From Streptomyces europaeiscabiei (lineage in GTDB: Bacteria > Actinomycetota > Actinomycetes > Streptomycetales > Streptomycetaceae), in contig NZ_CP107841.1 of the NCBI RefSeq assembly GCF_036346855.1, positions 7,258,001-7,322,000 of the forward strand: a DNA stretch of 64,000 bases, written 5' to 3'. Shown here in pieces: positions 17,701 through 28,959 of the stretch; the first letter of the stretch is position 1, and every line of letters starts with the position of its first letter. A program made the translations under genes and the position numbers. Under the pieces are notes generated by a model. That model had not been told where the DNA came from. It was given only the letters and a program-made list of their open reading frames with translations, and ran no database searches.

Positions 17701-18425
17701 CACAGACCCACCTCCTCGGCAGCCGGGAGGACGAGTTCGATGCCGGTGGGCAGCCGGGTCGGGTCGTCGATGCCGTTGGCCTCGGCGATGGCCCGCCACG
17801 CCGAGGCGTTCCCGTACTCCCGCCACGCCAGCGACTGCAGCGAGTCGCCCGCGACGACCCGGTGCACGCTCTGCGCGGTGAGCGCGCCCGATGTCGGGTT
17901 CTGCCCCTTGGTCGTACTGGGGATCTCGTGCAGCGACATCCGGCAGGTGGCCCGGATCGGCACACCGGTCGTCCCGAACAGGGAGTACGTGACGTCCACG
18001 GAGCTGACGTACGCCGTGAAGCGTGCCGTGGAGAACGACCCCCACTGGAACACCACCCAGGGCGGCGACGGCTGCTTCGCGGCGAGGCTCTTCGCCGTCA
18101 CCTCGCAGCACGACAGCAGCGACTCCACCTTCTTCAGCACCGTGGTGCCGCTCGGCTTGGCGGAGGAGTCGAGGAAGATCTCGACGTTCATCTGCCGGGC
18201 CTCGGGTCCCATGAACTCCGGGAGGGCGCCGTCGCGTACGGCCGCGCTGATCGTGGTCTTCCACTGGGCGCCCCGGCGCAGCGTCAGCTCCGCCGGGTTG
18301 AACTCGAAGCTGAACGTCTTCATAAGACCGCCCGGCGTCGTGCTCGTCCCGACCGGCGGCTCGTGAATGGCCAGTGTGGCCCGCACGAGGCTCTTGCCCG
18401 CGCCGCCCTTGCTGCCCTTCGCCAT
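17700..18425 (-). CDS. CIS baseplate hub adaptor with LysM domain (Afp7 type)
   Basis: 241 aa. The C-terminal LysM domain (about 187-236, VHRVVAGDSLQSLAWREYG...) follows a gp53-like adaptor domain containing FNPAELTLRRGAQWK. In CIS particles this protein joins the tube to the spike hub; the LysM domain is structural here and need not bind wall. ATG 18425 lies 17 nt after the stop of the second tube gene. Confidence 0.88.
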   Translation of the reverse strand: MAKGSKGGAGKSLVRATLAIHEPPVGTSTTPGGLMKTFSFEFNPAELTLRRGAQWKTTISAAVRDGALPEFMGPEARQMNVEIFLDSSAKPSGTTVLKKVESLLSCCEVTAKSLAAKQPSPPWVVFQWGSFSTARFTAYVSSVDVTYSLFGTTGVPIRATCRMSLHEIPSTTKGQNPTSGALTAQSVHRVVAGDSLQSLAWREYGNASAWRAIAEANGIDDPTRLPTGIELVLPAAEEVGL

Positions 18426-18441
18426 GTTCTGTTTCCGCCCC

Positions 18442-18867
18442 TCAGTCCGTGAACCCGTGGTGCGTGATCTCCAGGACCTCGGTCGCCACGCTCGGGTTCG
18501 CCGGGTCCAGGGACGGCCCCTGCCAGCTCACCGGCAGGACGTCGATCAGTCCCCAGTGCGCCACCTCCGAGCCGTCCGCGCGCAGCGCCGCGATCTGGGC
18601 CGTCGGCCGCTTCACGCCCGTCGCCACGGACGAGATCCACGCCGCGACCTTCGCCGTGTCCGGCGTCAGCGGCCTCGTCAGCCGGATGTTCGAGAACGTC
18701 ACACGCGACGGGAACTGCCAGACGAACCCGTTGTTCCCGCCCTCCTGGCGGTGCTCGATCTCCACCGTCGAGGACAGCCCTTCACACCCGTTGAAGTAAC
18801 CGAGGCTCTCGCCGTCGATGGTCAGCGTGAAGAAGATGGTGGAGCCCGGGTCGAGATCGCGGGGCAT
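18442..18867 (-). CDS. Second tube-like protein of the CIS (Afp5/gp19 type)
   Basis: 141 aa, T4-like tail-tube fold: PGSTIFFTLTIDGESLGYFNGCEGLSSTVEIEHRQEG and a C-terminal TEVLEITHHGF strand. Its place before the LysM hub gene is that of Afp5, which makes the first tube ring on the baseplate. Clearly related to, but distinct from, the main tube protein at 23576-24019. Confidence 0.87.
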   Translation of the reverse strand: MPRDLDPGSTIFFTLTIDGESLGYFNGCEGLSSTVEIEHRQEGGNNGFVWQFPSRVTFSNIRLTRPLTPDTAKVAAWISSVATGVKRPTAQIAALRADGSEVAHWGLIDVLPVSWQGPSLDPANPSVATEVLEITHHGFTD

Positions 18868-18954
18868 CGGGGAGGGCCTTTCTGGTGGTGCGGGGGCGGC
18901 GGCCGACCGGGCCGGTGTGGGTGGGCGGCGGGTCGGTGGTGGAGTCGGTGGTGA

Positions 18955-22851
<3,897 letters not shown>

Positions 22852-22854
22852 GTG

Positions 22855-23013
22855 TCAGCCCTCCGCCCCGCCCCGTGTCACGAGGGACGCGATCTGTTCG
22901 GTGTAGCGGCGGCGGTCGTGGTGTTCGAGGTCGAGGATCTCCTCGAAGCTCCAGTGGAAGTGGTAGGCGACGTACGCGATCTCCTCGTGCAGCCGGTCGG
23001 TCGCGTACGTCAC
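22855..23013 (-). CDS. Small CIS protein resembling the second tail-assembly chaperone
   Basis: 52 aa from GTG 23013, which overlaps the upstream stop as GTGA. Sequence RLHEEIAYVAYHFHWSFEEI followed by LDLEHHDRRRYTEQI resembles small phage tail proteins of the gpE'/gpT type that are made next to, or by frameshift from, the first chaperone. The frame is open for another 20 codons upstream in the -1 frame relative to the preceding gene. Too short for a confident family call, but conserved-looking. Confidence 0.65.
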   Translation of the reverse strand: MTYATDRLHEEIAYVAYHFHWSFEEILDLEHHDRRRYTEQIASLVTRGGAEG

Positions 23014-23576
23014 GATTCCCCCAGGCGGCTCCCGCCGAGTTCGACCTCGAAGGGCTCGGAGCAGTGGGGGCACTCCACGGCCGCACGGGTGTGACCCTCC
23101 GCGTTGACCTGCCGGTAGAAGTCCTGCAGGAACGCGAGGTCGGACGCGAACATGTTCTCCACGATCCCGTCGTGGACCATCGGCAGGTTGCCGAGTCGGG
23201 TGATGACCCGGCCGAGCAGCACGACCGACAGATACGCCGGGTTCTCCTGGACGCGCACGTCCCGGAGCGGGATCAACTCGTCCCGGGCGGTGGCGAGTCG
23301 CATCACGCCCTCCCGGTGGACGTTCCCCGCCTCGTCGACGTAGCCGCGCGGCAGCTCGAACGGGAACTCCGTCCGCAGCCGCTGCGCCACCGGCGCGACG
23401 GCCGGAGCCGACGCGGGGGCAGGAGCAGGAGCAGGAGCAGGAGCGGATGTGGAGACGGGGGCGAAGGCGGAAGCGGCCGGAGTCGCCTCCGCGCCCATGC
23501 CCGCACCCATGCCCGCACCCGGCACGTCCACGATCGAGCCCGAGCCCGCGCCCGCCCTGGCAGCCGAACGCCGCAT
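23010..23576 (-). CDS. CIS protein with C-terminal CxxC motif, possible tail-assembly chaperone
   Basis: 188 aa from ATG 23576, which overlaps the stop of the tube gene (TAATG). An N-terminal 75-residue Ala/Pro-rich disordered tail precedes a compact domain. That domain starts at FPFELPRGYVDEAGNVHREG and contains RDELIPLRDVRVQENPAYLS, ending with VECPHCSEPFEVEL, half a zinc knuckle. The fold pattern (XLPxGYxDxxGxxHxxGxMRxAT) is common in proteins encoded next to phage and CIS tube genes. A chaperone role is inferred from position and from the overlapping small gene behind it. Confidence 0.7.
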   Translation of the reverse strand: MRRSAARAGAGSGSIVDVPGAGMGAGMGAEATPAASAFAPVSTSAPAPAPAPAPASAPAVAPVAQRLRTEFPFELPRGYVDEAGNVHREGVMRLATARDELIPLRDVRVQENPAYLSVVLLGRVITRLGNLPMVHDGIVENMFASDLAFLQDFYRQVNAEGHTRAAVECPHCSEPFEVELGGSRLGES

Positions 23577-24019
23577 TACTCGATGACCAGTTCTTCGAAG
23601 ACGATGGTCACGGTCTCGGTGAGCGCGGACGCCTCGCCGGCCTTGAGGGTGCTCGCGTCGATCTTGCTGCACCAGGCGTTGCGCATGTTGTACCGCTTCA
23701 CCGGATTGTTCTGATAATCCATCATGATGATGGACGCGTTCTTACGTGCCGAGCCCATCTGACCGTTGATGGAGTCGTTGATCCACGTGTTGAACGCGGC
23801 CGACTGGGTCATACCGCGCACCACGGTGCACTGCCCGTTCTTCTGCACACCGGGCAGCAGATTGACCTCGGGTCGGCCCTGGGCGGAGTTCTGCTGGTAC
23901 GTGATGACGTCCTGTTCGAGGGTGAGGCCGCTGACCTCCGCGAGGTACTCGACCATCACCCCGTCGATCTGGAGGCCGAAGTTGTGTGAGGTAAGGGCGT
24001 CACCCGGCGCGAGACTCAT
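23576..24019 (-). CDS. CIS inner tube protein (Afp1/gp19 type)
   Basis: 147 aa. Typical tube subunit: SHNFGLQIDGVMVEYLAEVSG and LPGVQKNGQCTVVRGMTQSAAF, ending in ETVTIVFEELVIE. Hexamers stack to form the rigid tube inside the sheath. Immediately downstream of the sheath gene with a 70-bp gap, the standard sheath-tube order. Confidence 0.92.
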   Translation of the reverse strand: MSLAPGDALTSHNFGLQIDGVMVEYLAEVSGLTLEQDVITYQQNSAQGRPEVNLLPGVQKNGQCTVVRGMTQSAAFNTWINDSINGQMGSARKNASIIMMDYQNNPVKRYNMRNAWCSKIDASTLKAGEASALTETVTIVFEELVIE

Positions 24020-24089
24020 CTGTTCTCTGTCCTTCTAGGGGTCTTGAGGTGTGGCGGACGAGGGCTGTGATGGGGAGGGGCACCGAGTG

Positions 24090-25667
24090 CTACTCCTCCA
24101 GCTCTCCGTTGCCGCTGGAGAACTGGGCCAGCCGGAAGATCACGAACTCGGCGGGCTTGACCGGGGCGATACCGATCTCACAGATGACCCGGCCGAGGTC
24201 GACCGACTCCGGCGGGTTGGTCTCGTCGTCGCACTTGACGTAGTAAGCGTCCTCGGGCCGCTGGCCGAAGAGGGCGCCGCTGCGCCACTCGTTGACCAGG
24301 AACGCGGAGACGTTGCGCCGGATCCGGGCCCACAGCGCGTGGTCGTTCGGCTCGAACACCACCCACTGGGTGCCGATCAGGATCGACTCCTCCAGGTAGT
24401 TGAAGTACCGGCGGATGTTGAGGTAGCGCCAGGCCGGGTCGGAGGACATGGTGCGGGCGCCCCAGACGCGGATGCCGCGGCCCGGGAAGGCGCGGATGCA
24501 GTTGACGCCGATGGGGTTGAGGAGGTCCTGCTCGCCGCGGGTGATCTGCAGCTCCAGGTCGACCGCGCCACGTACGACCTCGTTGGCGGGCGCCTTGTGC
24601 ACACCGCGCTCGAAGTCGTTGCGGGCCCAGACGCCGGCGACGTGACCGCTCGGCGGGATGACGCGGGACTGGCCGCTGGCCGGGTCGAAGACCTTGATCC
24701 AGGGGTAGTAGAGGGCCGCGTACTTGGAGTCGTACCCGGCGGTCTCCTGGCGCCAGACCCGGATCTGCCGGGCGTTGAGGCCGGGCGGCGGGTCGATGAC
24801 GGCGACCCGGTCGCCCATCAGCTCGCAGTGCGCGATCAGACCGAGCTGGACCGCCTTGACGGCCTCCAGGTCGATCACGCCGCGCTGGTAGGCGGCCATC
24901 AGGTCGGGCACGGCGACCATCGAGATCTCGTCCACGGCCTCCAGGCCGCCGAAGCCGGTGCGGTCGGCGGAGTCGCCGAGGTACTCGGCCGGGCCGGGGT
25001 GACCGCCGTCCGTCGCGGCGGGCGCGACGACGGCCGGGGCGGCGGGGGCCGCCAGCGCCACGGTCTGGTTGTCGGGGCGCGCGAGCTGCGCGGCCGGCGC
25101 CGTCTCCTGGACCGCGATGAGCTTGGAGCGCTCCTTGACCTGGGTGACGACGTAGTTGCGCCCGCCCTTCTTGGCGGTCACGTCGAACGTCTCCACGGCC
25201 TTGTCGCCGTCCTTGACGACCAGCTTGAACCGCTCGGCCGGGCCCTCGCCCTCGGGGTCGGCGACCTCGACGCTCAGCGAACCGCCGGCGATGGCGGTCA
25301 CGCTGAACGTGCCCAGCTGCTTCGGCTCGCCCGGCGGCAGCGCGGCCGGCGCGGCGGCACCCGTCACGGCTGCCGGGCCACCGGCGGACGCGCCGCCCTG
25401 GTCCGTGCCGCCGACCCGGACGACGTACGCGGCGCTGCCGCCGTTGTTGAAGAACCCGTACACCGAGTGCGCGAGGTAGTAGCCGTCGGTGAACTCGCCG
25501 AAGGCGGCGACGTACTGGGACCAGTTGGTCACCAGCGTCGGCTCGTTCAGCGGACCGGTCGGGGCCAGGCCGACGAAGGCGGCCACCGAGGTACCCACAC
25601 CCTCGATGGGACGCGAGCCGCTGGCCACCTCCTCGACGTAGACGCCCGGCGACAGGTAGGACGGCAT
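24090..25667 (-). CDS. CIS contractile sheath protein
   Basis: 525 aa, one of the most reliable calls here. The N-terminal SPGVYVEEVASGSRPIEGV and GTSVAAFVGLAPTGPLNEP start, and the C-terminal GIRVWGARTMSSDPAWRYLN and RRYFNYLEESILIGTQWVVF blocks, define the phage tail sheath family. A domain inserted at about 95-260 accounts for the extra length over T4-like cores. There is a single sheath gene, whereas AFP has three. ATG 25667 has AAGGAG about 10 nt upstream. The gene is divergent from the first of the three membrane-protein genes. Confidence 0.95.
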   Translation of the reverse strand: MPSYLSPGVYVEEVASGSRPIEGVGTSVAAFVGLAPTGPLNEPTLVTNWSQYVAAFGEFTDGYYLAHSVYGFFNNGGSAAYVVRVGGTDQGGASAGGPAAVTGAAAPAALPPGEPKQLGTFSVTAIAGGSLSVEVADPEGEGPAERFKLVVKDGDKAVETFDVTAKKGGRNYVVTQVKERSKLIAVQETAPAAQLARPDNQTVALAAPAAPAVVAPAATDGGHPGPAEYLGDSADRTGFGGLEAVDEISMVAVPDLMAAYQRGVIDLEAVKAVQLGLIAHCELMGDRVAVIDPPPGLNARQIRVWRQETAGYDSKYAALYYPWIKVFDPASGQSRVIPPSGHVAGVWARNDFERGVHKAPANEVVRGAVDLELQITRGEQDLLNPIGVNCIRAFPGRGIRVWGARTMSSDPAWRYLNIRRYFNYLEESILIGTQWVVFEPNDHALWARIRRNVSAFLVNEWRSGALFGQRPEDAYYVKCDDETNPPESVDLGRVICEIGIAPVKPAEFVIFRLAQFSSGNGELEE

Positions 25668-25920
25668 GCTCTGCTCTCCTTGGGGTACGAGACAGGTCGC
25701 CTCTCACCCTCACGCGCGAAGCGCGTCCCCTGAAACGTCCTCCGGTACCTGATCGGGGGCACATCCGTTGCCCCCAGGGGCAGTCCGGCCGATCGGCGGG
25801 AACGCCCCGGGGCAGCCTGCTCGCGCACACCCGGCGGCAGCACCCCGCACATACCCCGCGAGCGTCCCCGGGCCCGTGCGCGATGCCCTTTGGGGCACCG
25901 CGACCGTGCACTTTCTCCTC

Positions 25921-25950
25921 CTGACCCGGCCCCCGCCCTCCCGGTAGCGT
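25921..25950 (+). promoter_or_regulatory. Leaderless promoter of first CIS-linked membrane-protein gene
   Basis: CTGACC (25921-25926), 18-bp spacer, TAGCGT (25945-25950), then six nt to the GTG at 25957. The transcript would start at the GTG. The same arrangement occurs before the second paralogue. Confidence 0.6.
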
Positions 25951-25956
25951 CCTGAC

Positions 25957-27411
25957 GTGAGCCTCTGGACTTCCCTCGAACCCGCCTCCGCGACCGTGGA
26001 CCCGGGGAGCAGTGCGACCGTTCGGCTGCGTCTGCGCAACACCGGTGACGTGGTCGACGAGTACCGCTTCGAGCCGGTCGGTGACATCGCGCCGTGGACG
26101 ACCGTGGAGCCGCAGACGCTCCGCCTGTATCCGGGGACGACGGGGTCGGTGGAGCTGCGGTTCTCTCCGCCCCGTACCTCGGACGCGACGGCGGGACCGA
26201 ACGCGTATGCGGTGCGCATCACGCCGACCGAGCATCCGGAGGCGGCGACGGTTCCCGAGGGGAGCCTGACGATCACGCCGTTCACCGAGGTGCGGGCGGA
26301 GCTCGTGCCGCCGACGGTGAAGGGGCGGTTGCGGGGGCGGCCCAAGCTGGCCATCGACAACCTGGGCAACACCAAGGTCACCGCGTCGGTCAGCGGCAGC
26401 GACAACGGTGACCAGCTGTCGTACGACATCCATCCGAGCAATGTGCAGATCGAGCCCGGCCGTGCCGCGTTCGTGAAGGCCACGCTGAAGCCGCGGCAGA
26501 TCACCTGGTTCGGGTCGAAGGAGGAACGGCCGTACACCTTCGCGGTGAAGCGGTCGGGAGTGACGCCGCTCGACGTCGAGGGCACCTATGTGCAGCGCAG
26601 CTTCCTGCCCGGCTGGCTCGCCACCTGCCTCGGCATCCTCCTGGCCCTCGCGATCACCTTCCTCACCCTGTGGCTCGCCTACAGGCCCCAGGTCATCAGC
26701 GCCGCCACGGAGCTGCAGAAGACCGGCGTCAGCACGCTGCCCCCCAGCCCTTCGGCACCGGTGTCGACCCCTCCGCCGCCCACTCCCTCCGCGCCCCCCG
26801 CCTCCTCGGCACCCCCGCAGGCGACGGAGACGGAAGCCGGCAGCGACGGCGGGAACGGCAGCGGCGGCAGTGGCGGCGGCTCCGGCGGTGGTTCCGAGGA
26901 GAAGAAGAAGCCCGCGCCCACGGCCGCGACCGCCGTACGGCAGCTGGCCGCGGCGGACCCGGGCGGCCGGCACATCTGCTACCGAGCCTTTGTGACGGGC
27001 AAGGGCTGGACGGCCCCCGAGTGCGACGGCGACACGGCCGGCACGGTGGGCCAGGGCAGGTCGCTCAAGGCTCTCAACATCGCGGTGTCCGGCGTCAACG
27101 GCACGGCCAGTGCCGCGTTCGTCCACAACCCCGATTCGACCAACGGCCAGGGCCATTACCCGAAGCCCTGGTCGAACGCACCCGACGGCCTCGACAACTA
27201 CTTCGGCAGCTCCAAGGCGGGCGCCCCGGACATGCTGGGCTTCACCATCAACGTCGACAACGGCGGCCGGGGGGTCTGCCAGTCGGTCCACCAGAAGGAC
27301 CGGGGCTGGCAGAACCTGGCCTGCGACAAACCCGGCGAGGGGGAGAACTACATCTTCGGCGGCACCCTCGACAACGGAATCTGGCTCGAAGCGGTCAAGT
27401 TCACCGTGTGA
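25957..27411 (+). CDS. CIS-linked membrane protein, paralogue A, with ChW-like ectodomain
   Basis: 484 aa. Residues 1-215 are two beta-sandwich domains without a signal peptide (TSLEPASATVDPGSSATVRL, GNTKVTASVSGSDNGDQLSY). A single TM helix spans about 217-241 (LPGWLATCLGILLALAITFL). After a Pro/Ser/Gly linker comes a C-terminal domain (about 325-484) with GKGWTAPECDG, AGTVGQGRSLKALNI and a second RGWQNLACD repeat, resembling clostridial hydrophobic-W (ChW) repeats that bind cell surfaces. Predicted topology: N-terminal domains inside, ChW-like part outside. A relative in the S. coelicolor CIS locus is annotated, as I recall, as a 'hydrolytic protein'; no catalytic motif is visible. Confidence 0.82.
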   Translation: MSLWTSLEPASATVDPGSSATVRLRLRNTGDVVDEYRFEPVGDIAPWTTVEPQTLRLYPGTTGSVELRFSPPRTSDATAGPNAYAVRITPTEHPEAATVPEGSLTITPFTEVRAELVPPTVKGRLRGRPKLAIDNLGNTKVTASVSGSDNGDQLSYDIHPSNVQIEPGRAAFVKATLKPRQITWFGSKEERPYTFAVKRSGVTPLDVEGTYVQRSFLPGWLATCLGILLALAITFLTLWLAYRPQVISAATELQKTGVSTLPPSPSAPVSTPPPPTPSAPPASSAPPQATETEAGSDGGNGSGGSGGGSGGGSEEKKKPAPTAATAVRQLAAADPGGRHICYRAFVTGKGWTAPECDGDTAGTVGQGRSLKALNIAVSGVNGTASAAFVHNPDSTNGQGHYPKPWSNAPDGLDNYFGSSKAGAPDMLGFTINVDNGGRGVCQSVHQKDRGWQNLACDKPGEGENYIFGGTLDNGIWLEAVKFTV

Positions 27412-27485
27412 CAAGGCTGTTGGGGCAAGGCCGTTGGGGCGGGCGCCGGTGGCCGCCGGGGCAGCCGAGCCTGCCCCGACGGCTC

Positions 27486-27514
27486 CTGACCGGACGACGC
27501 CCGCCGCGTAGCGT
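27486..27514 (+). promoter_or_regulatory. Leaderless promoter of second CIS-linked membrane-protein gene
   Basis: CTGACC (27486-27491), 17-bp spacer, TAGCGT (27509-27514), six nt before the GTG at 27521. Same hexamers and same spacing to the start codon as the promoter at 25921-25950, although the surrounding bases differ. Confidence 0.6.
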
Positions 27515-27520
27515 CCCTCC

Positions 27521-28957
27521 GTGAGCCTTTGGACTTCTCTGGAACCCGCGTCGGCCGCGGTGGACCCCGGTGGTACTACGACCGTTCGGCTGCGTCTGCG
27601 CAACACCGGTGACGTGGTCGACGAGTACCGCTTCGAGCCGGTCGGTGACATCGCGCCGTGGACGACCGTGGAGCCGCAGACCCTGCGGCTCTACCCGGGC
27701 ACGACGGGGACGGTGGAACTGACGTTCGCTCCGCCCCGTACCCCGGACGCGACGGCCGGCCCGAACCCGTACGCGGTGCGGATCATCCCGACGGAACATC
27801 CGGAGGCGGCGACGGTTCCCGAGGGGAGCCTGACGATCACGCCGTTCACCGAGGTGCGGGCGGAGCTCGTGCCGCCGACGGTGAAGGGGCGGTTGCGGGG
27901 GCGGCCGAAGCTGGCCATCGACAACCTGGGTAACACCAAGGTCACCGCGTCGGTCAGCGGCAGCGACAACGGTGACCAGCTGTCGTACGACATCCATCCG
28001 AGCAATGTGCAGATCGAGCCCGGCCGTGCCGCGTTCGTGAAGGCCACGCTGAAGCCGCGGCAGATCACCTGGTTCGGGTCGAAGGAGGAACGGCCGTACA
28101 CCTTCGCGGTGAAGCGGTCGGGAGTGACGCCGCTCGACGTCGAGGGCACCTATGTGCAGCGCAGCTTCCTGCCCGGCTGGCTCGCCACCTGCCTCGGCAT
28201 CCTCCTGGCCCTCGCGATCACCTTCCTGACGATGTGGTTCGCCTTCCAGCCCAGGGTGACCAGTGCCGCCACCGAGTTCACGGAGGCCGGTGTCAGCACG
28301 CTGCCTCCCTCGGCCTCGCCGCAACCGCTGGAGTCCGCGAAGCCGGAGCCGACGCCGGAGCCGGAGGCGGAATCGGCCCCGTCCGAGAAGGCGGACGACG
28401 ACGGCGGTGGTGGTGGCGGTGGTGGCGAGACCGCCGGGCCGACCGAGCAGGCTGAGGAGAAGGACGAGAGCGTGCTGCCGGCGCGCAACATCCTCCTGCG
28501 CAACCTCGCCACCAAGCTGTGCGCCGACGTCCCCGGCGAGGGCAACGGGCGGAGAGACGGCCGGGTGCAGCAGTTCACCTGCGACGACAGCACGGCGGAC
28601 AACCAGCTCTGGCACCTGGAGGTGAAGGCTGAGAAGAAGGCGCCCGACGGCAGTGATCTCTTCCAGATCCGCAACGCCAAGGACCAGCTCTGCATGGACC
28701 TGCCGAACTACGGAGAGAACCCGATCCATACGAAGATCACGGAGTTCACCTGTGACGGCACGACCAGCGACAACCAGTTGTGGTGGCTCGACCCGCAGCA
28801 GAGCGGCGGCTACTGGATCCGCAACTTCGCGAGCAAGAACAGGTGTCTCGAAATCGCGGGCAACGAAGACACGCGCGACGAGGTGACCTTGATGCTCTTC
28901 CACTGCACCGTCACCGACGACCAGGAATGGCAGATCGTTCCTGGCGCGGGGGCCTGA
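27521..28957 (+). CDS. CIS-linked membrane protein, paralogue B, with ricin-B-type ectodomain
   Basis: 478 aa. Residues 1-245 are almost identical to paralogue A, including the TM helix. After a Pro/Glu and Gly-rich linker the C-terminal part (about 325-478) is a beta-trefoil. Three repeats are marked by Cys pairs and QxW-type motifs (NQLWHLE, NQLWWLD, DQEWQIV), as in ricin B-chain lectins. The trefoil should face outward and could bind wall or surface glycans. Its stop lies two nt before the start of paralogue C, so B and C are co-transcribed. Confidence 0.85.
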   Translation: MSLWTSLEPASAAVDPGGTTTVRLRLRNTGDVVDEYRFEPVGDIAPWTTVEPQTLRLYPGTTGTVELTFAPPRTPDATAGPNPYAVRIIPTEHPEAATVPEGSLTITPFTEVRAELVPPTVKGRLRGRPKLAIDNLGNTKVTASVSGSDNGDQLSYDIHPSNVQIEPGRAAFVKATLKPRQITWFGSKEERPYTFAVKRSGVTPLDVEGTYVQRSFLPGWLATCLGILLALAITFLTMWFAFQPRVTSAATEFTEAGVSTLPPSASPQPLESAKPEPTPEPEAESAPSEKADDDGGGGGGGGETAGPTEQAEEKDESVLPARNILLRNLATKLCADVPGEGNGRRDGRVQQFTCDDSTADNQLWHLEVKAEKKAPDGSDLFQIRNAKDQLCMDLPNYGENPIHTKITEFTCDGTTSDNQLWWLDPQQSGGYWIRNFASKNRCLEIAGNEDTRDEVTLMLFHCTVTDDQEWQIVPGAGA

Positions 28958-28959
28958 CC

